Below are positions 23,344-55,394 of a stretch of DNA of 64,000 nt, in pieces. Under the pieces are notes generated by a model, which saw only the letters and a program-made list of their open reading frames with translations, searched no databases and was not told the DNA's origin. Within the stretch, counting starts at the first letter, position 1, and each line of letters opens with the position of its first letter. The DNA comes from Zoroaster sp. YZ-2022 (Eukaryota > Echinodermata > Asteroidea > Forcipulatida > Zoroasteridae). A program made the position numbers and the translations under genes. The DNA lies in NCBI GenBank assembly GCA_029582265.1, contig CM055822.1, forward strand, positions 3,593,057 to 3,657,056, in the 5' to 3' direction.

Positions 23344-25518
23344 GTATACATGTAGTAAAGATTACAGAAAGCCATGTCCAAGTCTGTCTGTCTGTATTTG
23401 TAAAAGCGAGTATCTTTAAATCAAGATATATATTCAACAACCAGCCTGTGAAAGTTTGAGCTTGTTACATTCTGTCATTAATGAGATTTTTTGTAGTCTA
23501 ACATGGAATTTAAGAAAGAGTAAATTTCTTAATTCGAACTGGAAATTATTTCACTTTACTTTAAGAATTTGTGATAAAAAAATAAGCAAATGGTTGAATT
23601 ACAAAAACATACTTGGTGCAATGCTGATGTTGAATTGTTGATGTCAAACCTAGAAATAACCTTGTCCAAGGTGCTGTCATTTTAAAGAAAGGTGAAATTA
23701 TTGACAACAATATCAATGGAAAGAGTACTCTTTCCTAAATTCCAATTTAGAATTACTGAGCAGATTGGACATGGCATCCTATGACAATTACTAAAACAGT
23801 ATGAATTTGTAACAGAAAGAACAATAATACATGTGTACTTAATCAATAAGACCACACCGCCTCTCCAGGTGCTGATGATACTGTTTACTTAATAGGGCAT
23901 ATTCTCTGCGTTTGGATTCTATTCAAAAGTACAAAAGGCGCTAGGTAAGTACGTGATGCATGGGCTGATGATACCCCCTGTGTTACCACGTACAATTTCA
24001 GCATATATTTTGGGTGTTTTGAAGACAACCAGGTGTATACACGATGCTGCATAATGACATCTACTGCTCACCCCAGTCGCCTAAATGTTGGCATAATTGG
24101 GAACCTAAGCTTGAGAATATACCCTATCAGGATCAACAAAAACAACTTTTGAGAAAAGTATTGTTAAGTAGCTGTTGGGTCTAACGTTTGTCTCAAAATG
24201 AAAATAATAATTTAAAAAAACCAGATCAGTAATGAGTAGACAAACTTTAGATCTTACAATCTTAGTATATACACAGGTGTTTAACTTTTTTCTATTTTTC
24301 TCCCCTAAAAATGGGGTGTTTTCTATAATAAATATGAATGATCACAACAGACAGGGGGATGTATCTAATAAGAAATCGCTACTGATGTGTATATTACACA
24401 GCAGGATGAATTTAATCGATATTAAAGGGAGTGTACACCTTTGATAATATCAAAATTACCGAATTAAATTTTCATTCAGAAATTTTGATCTTCAAGCACA
24501 AATTTTGTATTTATTCAAACAAGGAATTTCTGATCGTCTATTGGTTATCTCAAAACATAAATGATCAGTTTTACACGAAACTTACTTGACGTGAAGTTGG
24601 TGATGGTACCAGACATCACAAGAACTTATTCTGTCTGACATGGTGTCAATTTTGAGAAAACGTAAAATGTATTTAAACTTTGAAATGGATCACAGCCGTG
24701 TTCCATTTTCAACATTAGCATGAATGCAAATGAATCTGAATGAATTTTCTTGTCAATGACACAATGAAATGAGTTGAAATATTCAAAGGTGGTTTTATGT
24801 ATATCTCTTGATTCTTATAATAAAATATGGATGCATTTACAAAGATTTTACTGCCGGTATACAATCCCTTCAAGTCAAAACCCAAGACCTTTTGTTTCAT
24901 TGATTATGTGCATGAGGTCAGGTCTGTAATAAACACTATGCACCATATACTAAGTTTCTCCACACAATAATATCTTCAAATATAAAATAAAAACCAAAGA
25001 AAAATTAAGAATAAGATTGAGTGTAGCCGACCAAATGGACTGTGTCACTGTATCCTTCTAAAACTTTGCACTGTACAACTTGCATGTTAATTAATGTCAG
25101 GTTTTTTTAAAAACAAATTCACACGATGACTACAGTGTATATAAACCACAACTATTCATTGTACATGACGACTACCAATAATGCCGTCCTTTTGTCCTTT
25201 AATTCTGGAGACAGATTTAAAAAAAAAAATTACACACACAAAAAAGACAATGAATTTGCATGATGACCTGACTATATAATATGTACATTTCCTAAATAAA
25301 AATAAATAATAGAAATCAGTTATCTAGATTATTTGGTGATAGTTTATATGTTTTGCTTATTTAAAAACCAAATGAATTCATTGCAAAAATCTTGATTCTA
25401 CTATAGTTCTCTCAGACAAAAACACACATAATTACAATTTTCCAATGTTCGTCCCGAGAAAAAGTCATTATTATTTGTGTTTGTTGTGTAACATAACTAA
25501 CTTGGGAATTGGGAGTAA

Positions 25519-25567
25519 GTGGGTGGGGTGGGGTGGGATGGGATGGGGTGGGGGGAGGGAGGGGTTG
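25519..25567 (+). repeat. G-rich tract
   Basis: Runs of GGGTGGGGTGGGGTGGGATG type, with more than four G3+ runs and so able in principle to form a G-quadruplex. It lies downstream of Galpha-s. Confidence 0.6.
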
Positions 25568-26989
25568 ATTTTCAGGGTAACACAAACCGGCAACTGGAAC
25601 CCGGCTACAGCCAAGTTGATCAGAAAGATGTTCATTGAACCAATAATAAATGTCAAACAACTTCAAATACCAATGCCATTTGCCCATTTTAGTGTTTTTT
25701 TTAACGTAACTTCTCCCATTTTTGTCTTAAATAGCAAAATCACAGGCATGATTATTATAAAAATCTGATATTTAATCATATGCAGAAATGCAAAAATATC
25801 AATTTTGTTTCAGCATGACCTTGATAGGAATCCGGACAATTACAAGTCGCCACGTCGAGTTTTTGTTGTTTTTGTTTAACTGTTAATGTATTTATACCTA
25901 TTTAATATACATGAGATGATAAAATTCAACAAAAATTACTGCTTACAAATATTATGTACCAGCAGTGAAGGGAATTAAAATACCATCAAAAGGAGTATTT
26001 CTTTTTGATGTCAAAGGGGAAAAAATGAAAGAAAGTACACGTTTATGTAAATTTATTAGATTTTTATATTTCAGAAACTGTCTACTGGATCATGCTGACA
26101 GTACATATACTTTTTCACATATAATCTAGAATAAAATATCTTGTTGCTGGTTCACATGCCTTGTCAATGTAACAAAACCTTTTGTTTGTGTCTTCATTAT
26201 AAAAAAAAAAGTTTCATGTATTGTGAATCTAAGATTTTATAAGAAGAATCCGATTTTTGCATGTGAGAGACAAAAATATGATTAATTTAAAAATGTTTTT
26301 TTTGGTTCTCTTATGGCATGGATGTATGATGATTCAAATGAAGTACAGTCAAGTTTTTTTTTTTTTTAATGAGTGAGTTGTTGAGGGTGTGTTTTATTGA
26401 GTGTATCAAATCTTGATATGGCTACACAAATAATACGCGCATCATTTTTTTTTTTAGACATCACTAGCTGTCAGAAATACATGCGCGCAGATTACGCACA
26501 TGAGGTTTAATGTGTGTCATGCTCAGTTGATGCCAAAATGTCCTATCCGCAAGGCACAGACACATATTCACCAATACAGGGCTAGGATGTGCACAATCCG
26601 CATACATCCATTCTAATGCAAGTCATGTACGGTAATATCAATGTTGTGATTCATCAGATGTTTGACTGCTGTTAGTTTCTTGTTGCATCACATACTATTT
26701 TGTAAATATTTGTGGCTACTTTTAGGGAAAAAATGTGTAAGGCATAAACTAGCTTTCTTTCATTTTTCGTTCCTGTTTCACCTATTTCACCCACTTTTGT
26801 TTTCAATTCATCCATATTTTGTTTGTTTTCAGTTTCAAGTAACTTAAGATTTTAGGATATGTACAATCATGCATGCAACAAATAAATGCAAGCGGGGGAT
26901 TGGTCACCATAGTTTACAACAAACTCCACCCCGCAGGCATTTATCTCTTAATTAATTTAAACTGTAAAATCACATTGCAACAATTTCTT

Positions 26990-26995
26990 TATTTT
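26990..26995 (-). terminator. Possible polyadenylation signal for Galpha-s
   Basis: AATAAA on the minus strand about 315 bp past the Galpha-s stop codon. It is the nearest clear hexamer I noticed, but chance matches are common in this AT-rich DNA. Confidence 0.3.
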
Positions 26996-27309
26996 TGTTT
27001 TGTTTTTAATATCAATTTTCACAATTTTTTGTTTCAAACCACTCTGGGTTCGGTGGTCGTTCTGAGGGCCAACTGTTAGACTGTTACAGCTCCATTTCCA
27101 TGGCAACCGTACAAGCGAGAACTCAACTGAGTGAGCTAACGCACGTCTTATGTTGCCACTCAGGTACCACCAAACCACGAATAGTGAAAATAGTCTACAA
27201 ACCCAAATCCTTCATTATTCTTCCATCTCCCGGCTGTGACACACCACAAGAGGGCACTGTTGCAGCAAAGGATTCTGGGTAAAAGGGGGAACTGTTGAGG
27301 GGGCTGGTG

Positions 27310-46155
<18,846 letters not shown>

Positions 46156-46366
46156 CTGCAGAAAGAAAAGACAAACAGAGAAAAGATGTAAGAAATAATC
46201 CACTATACAAATAAGTTTTAAAGATATTAAAGGCTCTCGCGCGCGGCGTACTGCCTTTTAAAAGGCTCAAACATCATCACCTGACAACGGGTCTTGTTTT
46301 GACAACCAAGCGCACAATTGACCAATAAGAATTCAAGGTCATGTACTTCCAATGCAAATTAGCTAA

Positions 46367-46687
46367 TTAACCCTCCTATATACAGTGCAGTTGCCATAGA
46401 ATTGTCAGACCTTTCAAAACCTTTCAAGTTTGCTGTACTGAAGGGTTTTGAAAGGTGAGAAAACTGTCTGACAAAAGGGACCTATGAAAGGTTTCGAAAG
46501 GTGTAACAACTCTCTGAACAAACTGGTGTTGAAATGTTTCAATACCTTTCAAAGGGTATTGAAAGGTGTGGTTGTTCAGTAGCAACAAATTCTGGAGGGT
46601 TTTAAAGGGTTCATAATAATTGATAGCCATTTTGGCCTGTAAGCAGATTTTGAAAGGTTTTGAAAGGTCAAACCATAGGAGGGTTAA
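46367..46687. mobile_element. TTAA-CCCTCCTA element rich in TTTGAAAGG words
   Basis: TTAA on both sides. CCCTCCTATA and CATAGGAGGG ends. CTTTCAAAACC, TTTTGAAAGG and TTTCAATACC fill the interior. Confidence 0.85.
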
Positions 46688-46784
46688 TGTTGATTATTGA
46701 CAATGAGAACAGACGAAATACTTCGCGAAGTTGTTTATTGTTAACGTTGATTACATGCTGTCTACACACATGTTGTATTTAAAA

Positions 46785-46991
46785 ATGGCGGCCTCCGGGA
46801 AACTCACAACAGACAATGCACAACGCTTGCTGTTTTCTTGGAATTATGTGGATGAACAGTGATGATGGAGATGATGATGGAGACAATGTTGACTTTGAAC
46901 ACACTGACAGCGACGGAATTAATAATTTTCAGGGTAAAAATGACAGTAAGGCCTCTGAATCTGAGGTTGTATACATGTACCGACAGCAATA
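46785..46991 (+). pseudogene. Degenerate acidic ORF, piggyBac-like N-terminus
   Basis: ATGGCGGCC opens MAASGKLTTDNAQRLLFS; a shifted frame continues SDDGDDDGDNVDFEHTDSD and then NNFQGKNDSKASESE before a stop. A short leader with a helix followed by an Asp/Ser-rich tract is typical of piggyBac transposase N-termini, and a TTAA MITE lies 98 bp upstream. No DDE-domain remnant was recognised, so it could also be an unrelated fragment. Confidence 0.3.
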
Positions 46992-48198
46992 GTGATACAG
47001 CGATAGGCATATAGCATGCCATGTACCATGGCATGACCATGACAGCAAGCAATCTCGCAGGCTAAATGTGCCCATAGAACCAGCAATAGGGCGAGTAACA
47101 AATGTAAAAATTGGACAGATGTTACACATAATACTAATGATTGTACCAGTTGTCCAAATATAACCAAATTATTAATAATTTCTACCTATGACCTGGATTG
47201 TTTACATTATTGCATAATGAAAACAAGATGAAGTATGTTGTATCAAGGTTGTAAATTATGAGGCTACTAGGCATTATGGGTAATATTATCCTTCCCTGAC
47301 ATAAACAAACCACATTTTTTATTCATACAATGCATATCTTCATACATTCAAGCAATCACTTGTAGTTTTATTGATAATTATTCTGAACAGCGATAAATGT
47401 TAGTTTATATTTGGATGACCCCCATATCAATATTCACACTCAGTGAGTCATAACCTTTATTTTGATACCTTACACTCTTCAATACTCAAAAGATAAACAA
47501 ATTATTAATAATTTCCACACTTCACCTTGATTGTTTACAGTATCAAATTACAACAATAAAAACAATTCCATCCATACACGTTAAATAATTCCGGATATAA
47601 AGAGTTAAAAGGTGTTACAGACATGTTACGCGTGTTTTTCACGATTTTACTGGCAATTTTCTTGTTCATCAGAAGATGGTACATATTTATTTCACAAAAT
47701 AATCATGATAAGCATGGGTTTACAGTAAACATATATAGTATGTCCCATAATTAACTTATGGTAGATCCCATCATAAATCATCTGGGTCATTAATTCATGT
47801 CAAACCAATCTTCTTTTTTTGTGGTCTATCTCCATTCTGTTTTAGTTTCTAAAAAGGAAATTATCAATGTTCTGATGAAAAAACGGGTTACTGCCCATAA
47901 AACAGCAAAAACATGGGCAAAATCTTTAAAATACGATTACATTTTACATACATGTACTACTGCAATTACATATATTGATATTGTTTTGTGTACAGTCCCT
48001 GCTAATAAACATAATGTACATACATGTATACTGCACAATAAACAATACTACATGTAAACAGAATATACTGTTCATGTACATGAATACAATCTTTAACAGG
48101 TGCGTTCTTGCTAAATCCAAGCTTCTACTGGTTTAAAACAATGCAAGAGCTTCTTGCAACAGTATTTTCTATAATGTAAATATTACATGTACTTGTAT

Positions 48199-48895
48199 TT
48201 AAAGGGGGACTGACATCCTTTATTGTGTGTGTACTTAAGGCGTTTTGTAATAAAATATTGTTTTTGAGACCCACCTGTGTCTATTTAATCATTGATTTCT
48301 GAGTACAAGTATTTTAAAACAATGTTTGAAGTGTTTGGGGGAGGCAACCCCGCCCCATGGTGGAAGCTTCATTTGCATAAGATATGTGACGTAAGGTCGG
48401 GAAGATCTGATGTGTACATGATGTACATGTACATACATACGTTTCACACACGCAGCGTCGATTTCATTTCTTCCGTGATTTTTGTTTCCGGAACTAATAA
48501 AATGGCGGGAAGATGTGTTTCTGCAGGATGCAGCAACACCACCAAAGACGGTGTTAGCCTTCATCTGTTCCCAAGTGACCCAAAAATCGCCGTATTTGGA
48601 CGAGCAATGTTCGACTGACAAGAGTAAAGTGGTCAGGTCCATCGGCTCACATAGTTTTGTGCAGCGATCATTTTGAGCCGAGTTTTGAGCCGAATTTCTC
48701 TTCCCGACATGACGTCACGAACAGTTCCTCCGTGCAGGGCGTAAAAGTGGGGGGCATTTTTACAATGGTAAAATAACACTCTCAAAAACAATAAAAACAC
48801 AAAACAAATTTTTTATTGATCTTTTACTGATATAAAAGAATAAAACGATCACATATTTAACTGTTTGATTTAAATCCATGTCAGTCCCCCTTTAA
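48199..48895. mobile_element. Kolobok-type element: TTAA, AGGGGGACTGACAT ends, THAP inside
   Basis: TTAA on both sides and 14-bp perfect inverted ends AGGGGGACTGACAT. The interior contains a broken THAP domain. TTAA targets plus THAP transposases are hallmarks of Kolobok. The element is only 689 bp without TTAA, so the catalytic part is absent. Confidence 0.8.
48502..48776 (+). pseudogene. Frameshifted THAP zinc-finger domain
   Basis: The ATG frame reads MAGRCVSAGCSNTTKDGVSL and HLFPSDPKIAV. The neighbouring frame continues WTSNVRLTRVKWSGPSAHI, VLCSDHFEPSFEPNF and runs to TAA at 48774. Together they give the C-x4-C ... C-x2-H spacing and the conserved Trp and HFEP of THAP domains, with one base missing at about 48595. 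The 5' part is in good context (AAAATGGCGGGAAG). The GTAAAA after GGC or ATG near the end could be an old splice donor to lost catalytic exons. Confidence 0.78.
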
Positions 48896-50594
48896 ACATG
48901 TACATGTACAGAACATTATCACTACATTATTTCACACATTTAAAAAAACTATGGGGTACATTGTACATGAAATAAACAGCCAATGTATGTTTCAATAACA
49001 CTCCATGTTCATTCTGTGAGTAAAATTCTTGTACATAAAATATAAATATATGTAAATATATGTAAATAATAAAATATGTACATACATTTAAATGTGTAAC
49101 AGATGATATATGAAGAAGGACACTGAATGATGCATTCTATGTCTAATCAAATAACCCCCCTTCAAGCATATGTAAATTAACATTGCCGTGTATATGTACA
49201 TGTACTCTGTGCATATATATTGTGTAAACTAAATGTAATCAGTAAATCTCACATACATGTAAACCATGGAGAAAAGGAAAAACTGCACTTAAAAAATATT
49301 ACTTTGATAAAACAAAGAAATAAGTTCTATCTTTTAATTCTCCAGTCTCCTGTGCTGTCCCATGTCCTGGAAGTAAAAACTTAACCAACATGTATTGAAA
49401 TATTGAGGGAGTCCGCCAGAGTCAACGTGAAAATACATTATGCAAAGACCATGCCCATCCCTTCACATGACTCAGATTCTATAGGCAAGGACAGCAGTAT
49501 TACTTTAGCATGCTGTTGTTGCTTGCCTGCCACCATTCATGTGCATTTTAGACAATCATAACCCAATGCAGTGTACATGTATGTGTGCGAACATATATGC
49601 TTTCAGACACGCACTCACACATGTACATGTACACACTGTGTATCCGACTACAGGCACAGCGGCCAGCCACTCTATGGAACTGTATTGATTGCATTTCAAT
49701 GGAGCGTGTGGCTATAAATAGCTAAAGCTGGCTGTTGGCTATAAATAGCTAACAGCAATCATGCCATGAGTAAGGGTGGGTAGGGCCCTTGTAGACTCCG
49801 CTCAAATCCATCTCCTTGAACACACCATAAAATGTCAGATGATTTGAGATCACAGAAGAAAGCCCGATACTTGGAATCAGTTTGGTCAGAGATATCTTTA
49901 CTCTGTGGCATGTGTTCATGTATTTTTAAGGGGCTGATGTGGGAGGAAATTGAATGCTATTCTTGGTGGAGGATTTGTACATGTACACTATGTACACATA
50001 CACAGAACAATGGTGGCTTTTTTAAGCTTGGTGAATGAGACTGCATTTGCTCACGTCAGTTTTCAAGACAGCATACATTCAAATTTAGATTCTTACATCA
50101 CAATTCTGACAATGACGATTCAACAAAATAAATACGTGAGAAGCACTGAATAAGAGAAAAGAAAACACAAAATTAACTGACTGCAGTATGTCAGTATGTG
50201 TTCACTGCAGTATGTGTTCATTACAAACTGGCGTGGTTCACAAATGATGGGTTTCAATGGTGAGACACAACATTTATATTCCACAAAATTATTCCTTCTA
50301 CTGTACATGTTTTGAGAAGAAAGAAAAAGCAATCATGCGACCTCAGATTATACTACTCTCTGTCCTATTCTATGGATTTTGATCTGTTTTCTTTAAAGTG
50401 CAAAACAGATTTGAATATTTCACTCTTGTACATGTACGTTATTTCTCGATTATGTTTACATATCAGCAGTTTGATGTATTCATTGTGTATATCATGCCTT
50501 CAATTTGAAATTTCTGATTGGCATACTAGTAAACATTTTGTTGATATTCATGACAATCGTTGTTCACGTGTATGATTCAAAGTTTTACACATGT

Positions 50595-50866
50595 CAGGTA
50601 TGTGATTTTATAAAAGCAAAAAATCCTGAAAAATAGGTAGTGGGCCTGGATCTCCCTTTGGTCTAGAGGACAGAGCCCCCTGAACCTCCTGGATATACAG
50701 ACTCTCCACATCCCCACAAACAAGAAACTAGAGGTTTGGACACAATATAGGCTACTTCTTTCTTTCCTTGGTGGCTACTTCTCTTCTTTCAAGAACATTT
50801 TGAGGCAAAAGGAGATTTGTAAAAAAATCCTGAAATCAGGAAAAATCCTGAGAAATCACAGGCCTG
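50595..50866. mobile_element. CAGG..CCTG element with 6-bp target duplication, copy 2
   Basis: Flanks ACATGT and ACATTT (5 of 6 match). Ends CAGGTATGTGATTTT and AAATCACAGGCCTG. The body is shared with 4422-4682 (CTTTGGTCTAGAGGACA, CAAGAAACTAGAGGTTTGGA). Confidence 0.75.
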
Positions 50867-52414
50867 ACATTTGTAAATTGTCCAATAATTATAATAAAAG
50901 TATGGTAGTTTGGTACAAATTTGACATTTGTTCATTGGCCATTTAATTATCATTTGTGTTTTGATGGATAAGTTTATTTTTCTACTAGATTATAGATACA
51001 TATATGTGATAATTCCATTTAGAGTACAGTTATGTGTACATAATAGTACGTATAGTGTACATAATATACTATGTTAGTTTGTATACATGTTAGTTCTTTA
51101 GGTCATTAATTTACATATGTAAATACACCAAATCTGATGTTAATTTTGAAGAAAATTATGGTAAAGGGATTTTTATGTATGTACATTGTGGAACTGCCCC
51201 AAAGTACATTGTACATGTCCATTTTTGTAGAAAGAAATAAGAAAATAAGAAATTGCAAATACTGAATAAATTGTCTCTGTGTCCCTCCTCCCACGATGTC
51301 ACCCGTTAATTTTAGCTTGGTATTGAATCATACATGTACATTATATGTCCAAATATAGACACAATTAAACCTAAATTACACGCTGCAAATTTTACAAACC
51401 AGGCATAGTCTAATTTAATGGATGACCAATCATGCAACAAAAACTATTCAATTTGGCTCCATTGGGTTTTGTTTAAACTTAAAAATAGAAAGATAAGTGA
51501 CAGAAACCATAGCAACTGGAAACCAAGTATTAAAACACCTCTAAAACATCATGTCTGTTAAGTTGTTAAAGAAAATTTATTCTGGAGGAGGGAAATTCAT
51601 GACAATCACATGTGCATGTATTGAATCACTCTGAAGAAAAAGTAATAATTTCGTTTGAGGTGCTGTCACTTTAGGCCAAAAATTTTTTTAAAAGCCTCTG
51701 ATTTCTGGTCTCTGCACATGTCGTCTCAGATCCGCGTATCGGCTTTTTTAGTTTTTTTTGTTGTTGCTATGAAAGGATGTCCAATTGCAGCCAAAATTGC
51801 TGGATCTAAATCACTTTTTCACATAGGGGTATGAATGTTTGCCGGATTTATGAGTCCTCTCTTAGCCACTATACTTTGTGTATGGGAAATTTTGTCTGGT
51901 TTCAATAACCGCATATGCATGTATCATGTACATGTATTTCACTGGTTGGCAAAATTTTTTTTTTTTTTTTTAAATAAAAAAAATTTAAAAAAAATTAAAA
52001 AGCGTGTCACTGCACCAATTTTGAAGCTGACCTATGACCAGAAACAGGAGCCTATTTTTTGGCCTAAAAGACAAGTATAATAATTTTCAGTTCGAATTTA
52101 AAAAAGAGAAATCTTTCCTAATTTCCATTTAAGAATAAGTACGAAAAATCTGTTTATATGCATTTTTCACTATTTTCTCATGAACAATGAACGAAGCATA
52201 ATAAGCAACCGTCACAGTCAGTATACATGTATAATCTTGATTCAAAGAAAGTACATGTAATTATTCTGAGAGTAGCAGTTTTTCCATCATTACAAATGAT
52301 GCAACAGCCTTCTAAGAACAAATGTGGTTGCAAAATGCAAAGGGAAAATGGTGTTGGTCAAACAATGCTTCCAATGAGCTTGCTAAAAATGAATGATTAT
52401 ACATGTACATGTAT

Positions 52415-52979
52415 CAGGCCTGTGAGTGGGGTTTGATAAAAAAAAGAGGAAAAAAGAGGAGAACCTAAAAAAGACCCGGTGTCAATGGAGAACATCGTGA
52501 GTACTAAGTAGTAATCATGCACGTGTCACGTAGTGCACACATGGACGTAGAATACAAAATGGTGGTTGTTGTGGTGTGTCGCGCGTGTTGTTAGGCCGTA
52601 TAATTCCTTGGCTACGGCCGGAAATAACACACAAGTCTATGGGAATTGACCGCAGCCGCTAGCTATTGGCTTCCGTAGGCACACTTTCCAGCCATAGCCA
52701 ACGAAGTAGGACACAGCCGAAATACGGTGTGACGATCAGCCATACCGCTGGTTCGCGCTCTATATCCAACAGGCGGTATCTGGTGTGGGAACCAACGCAC
52801 GGATCGCCGATCGAGATCGAGATCCGCGTGAAACAATAATTACACGCAATGCGCAATTTGCAACAAAATAAAAAACGGAATTTTTTTTCGGGCGGATTTA
52901 AAAAAAAGCGGAAATTAAAATCGGGAGAGGAAATGAAAAAAGCGGAAATCCGCTAAAACGCGGAGATTTCACAGGCCTG
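52415..52979. mobile_element. CAGGCCTG element with 6-bp target duplication, copy 3, different interior
   Basis: ATGTAT on both sides. Ends CAGGCCTGTGA and TCACAGGCCTG. A 565-bp interior unlike copies 1 and 2: CpG-richer centre (52560-52850) and a right part repeating GCGGAAAT and GCGGATTT. Possibly a longer relative of the other two. Confidence 0.72.
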
Positions 52980-53562
52980 ATGTATCTACTATATGCATTT
53001 TGCAAATTAACATGTGCATTGAATTGAATCTTGCTCTATATAGCTAGGAATAACATTTTCCCATGACTTTCTTTGTAGTTTATTTAATCAAACAATCTAT
53101 GTGCATGTTGTTGCCTTATTGAACTGAACACAAAAGATTAAAGAACATGGAAGAACATTTCCGAGGATGATGGGTCAGTTTTGCACTAATTTTATCATTA
53201 GTTAAACCAGCATGCATATGTCAATGGCACTATTTTATGATAGCGTAGATTTTATTGTCATATTATGTTGTTTTTTTCTCAGACAGATTTTCGCATCCCA
53301 AAAATGATACCTGTACAATGTCACATCTCCAAGAATCTCTTCTTTTGCTCAAATGCAACTGGCTGAGTGCAAAAACCTTGTATCTACATTACTGAATTTC
53401 TGAAAGACATATTCTTCTTCTAGTCTTACATACAGTGCACATGTAGCCACATGTAACATGTTAGTACATCAGGTACACAATGTCATATGGTTTATAAATA
53501 CAACACTGCAGAGATACTGAAGGGAGACAGCAATTTTGTATCTAGGTCTTAAAGCCAATATA

Positions 53563-53828
53563 TACTACTCAAAACAATTTAGGGAACACCGGATTTTTAA
53601 CATCAAATAGGTTTGAAATGTTCCATGAACCAGGATTTTCATTTGCAACCCCCTCTCTCTTTCAGTAGTCATGTCATGAAATGTGTAATCACTACATGCA
53701 TCCTTTATCATCTGTTTCATTGTGCAGTTGTTTCTCATCAATTCTGTGAAACATTGTGTTTATCTGAAATAAATGATCTTGCTTTAAATGAGATTATTCC
53801 GGCATTCCCTAAATTGTTTTGAGTAGTA
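53563..53828. mobile_element. TA-flanked CTACTCAAAACAATTTAGGG MITE, copy 2
   Basis: Same orientation and length (266 bp) as the 42880 copy with only a few substitutions by eye. TA on both sides. Confidence 0.88.
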
Positions 53829-54288
53829 TAATTCAGGGAATGATTTCATTCAAACTCTTTGCATGGCAAATTATTTTGGCAGAAATATTTGTTTGTGTAT
53901 GTAGTGCTAATTTTTAATATAAAATTATGAATTTTGAGATACAAGTGAAATTGTTCACCAACTTTTGGTAAAATCTGTAAAGTGTAATTTATGCATCCAT
54001 ACATGTACATGTACATGTATGAAAAACAATCTGTGAAAATTTCTGCTTATTTCATTGTATCGCTAACCAGAAAATAGTGAAAATGCATTCTGATTTATAT
54101 TCATTCCAAAGTGGAATTTCTGTCTTCCAATGATAGAAATTATGAGAAATTATTTCATTATTTGTACTAAAACGATAGCACCTGTAACAAGGGCTGTTTG
54201 ATAACATCATCAACTTTACACCAAATACGTTTTATGTAAAACTATAATCAGTTGTTTTTTTAGATTATAAATTTATGAATGTCAAATA

Positions 54289-54548
54289 TACTACTCAAAA
54301 CAATTTAGGGAACACCGGAATAATCTCAGTTAAAGCATGGAGGTCAGATAAACACAATGTTTCACAGAATTGATGAGAAACAACTGCACAATGAAACAGA
54401 TGATAAAGGATGCATGTAGTGATTACACATTTCATGACATGACTACTGAAAGAGAGAGGGGGTTGCAAATGAAAATCCCGGTTCATGGAACATTTCAAAC
54501 CTATTTGATGTTAAAAATCCGGTGTTCCCTAAATTGTTTTGAGTAGTA
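54289..54548. mobile_element. TA-flanked CTACTCAAAACAATTTAGGG MITE, copy 3 (inverted)
   Basis: Reverse orientation, 260 bp. The right flank TTTTCTTAGCAGATTTTT is the complement of the left flank of copy 1, so the two share flanking element sequence. Confidence 0.88.
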
Positions 54549-54687
54549 TATTTTCTTAGCAGATTTTTATTTATTTTTATTTATTTATTTATTCTGGTTT
54601 ATTAAAAAAAACACATGGTTGGCAGTCACATAAGTGACTGAAATAACCTTGCTTACAATTACAACTATACAAAAAACATTTTCTGGA

Positions 54688-54780
54688 GTGTCGTGGCCGA
54701 GCAGTCTAGCTTACCGGACTCAAGTTCTGGTGTTAGCAGCAGAATGTGGGTTTGCAAGTCGCTTTACCAATCAATAACAT
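54688..54780 (+). mobile_element. tRNA-like SINE head fragment
   Basis: GGAGTGTCGTGGCCGAGCAG has an A-box-like core, then CTTACCGGACTCAAGTTCTG and AGAATGTGGGTTTGCAAGTC with a damaged B box. Truncated. Confidence 0.5.
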
Positions 54781-55079
54781 TAAACAACCATAAAAACAAT
54801 ATTGTGTTTTATTTTCTGATCAGATTCCGAGTAAATTTGGGTGCTGAGCATACATTTTGTATATATCCTATTAACTGATAATTCTGTCGATGATGTCATA
54901 TGAAGATTGAAGTCATATGAAGATTGAAGTCATATGGAGATTCTATCTCTGAGGTTTTTCTTGAGACTGTTCTAACCAGCTCCACTTTTTTGATTCATAC
55001 ATCTGAAAAATTCAATTTGAAGGTGTAACATGTTTTGATTATACTACAAGCCTACCAACACTGTACTGTAAAAAAGCTA

Positions 55080-55394
55080 TTAACCCTCCTACAAGTGCAA
55101 TTTTTGAAACAACCCATTCAGGCCACTCCAAGCCATTAGCTGTTGCTAGTGGCCTCCTATGGTTACCCTTCTGTGCACTGTCACCCCACTGAGATTACAG
55201 GGTAAAGTGGTCTCCCATTGATACATTGCAGGCCATACTAATATGTTCAAACATTTACAGTGGCCTTGGGTGGCACACAGTTGATTTTGTAAGATTACTT
55301 GGAAAGGACAGCAGGCTTGTACATGTATGTACTGAAGGTTGCTAAAGAACAGAATTTTGTGGATCGGAGTGGCCTCCATGTGTAGGAGGGTTAA
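55080..55394. mobile_element. TTAA-CCCTCCTA element rich in GGCCACTC words
   Basis: TTAA on both sides. CCCTCCTACA and TGTAGGAGGG ends. The interior holds GGCCACTCC, GTGGCCTCC, GGAGTGGCC and AGTGGCCTTGG, unrelated to the interiors at 10621 and 46367. Confidence 0.85.

Larger units (their letters stand above)
19360..27309. other. Region between the two genes, no exon recognised
   Basis: About 8 kb of AT-rich DNA. It contains a TTAA-AGGGACAAT MITE, a GC-rich TIR element at 23100, opposed G and C runs at 20430-20460 and 20686, a diverged duplication of about 110 bp at 22520-22670, and a G-rich tract at 25519. The last kilobase is probably Galpha-s 3' UTR. Confidence 0.5.

Noticed and set aside
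52659..52856. 65-codon minus-strand frame in the CpG-richer centre of a CAGGCCTG element
   Set aside because: No known domain and the frame lies wholly inside a mobile element; likely chance.
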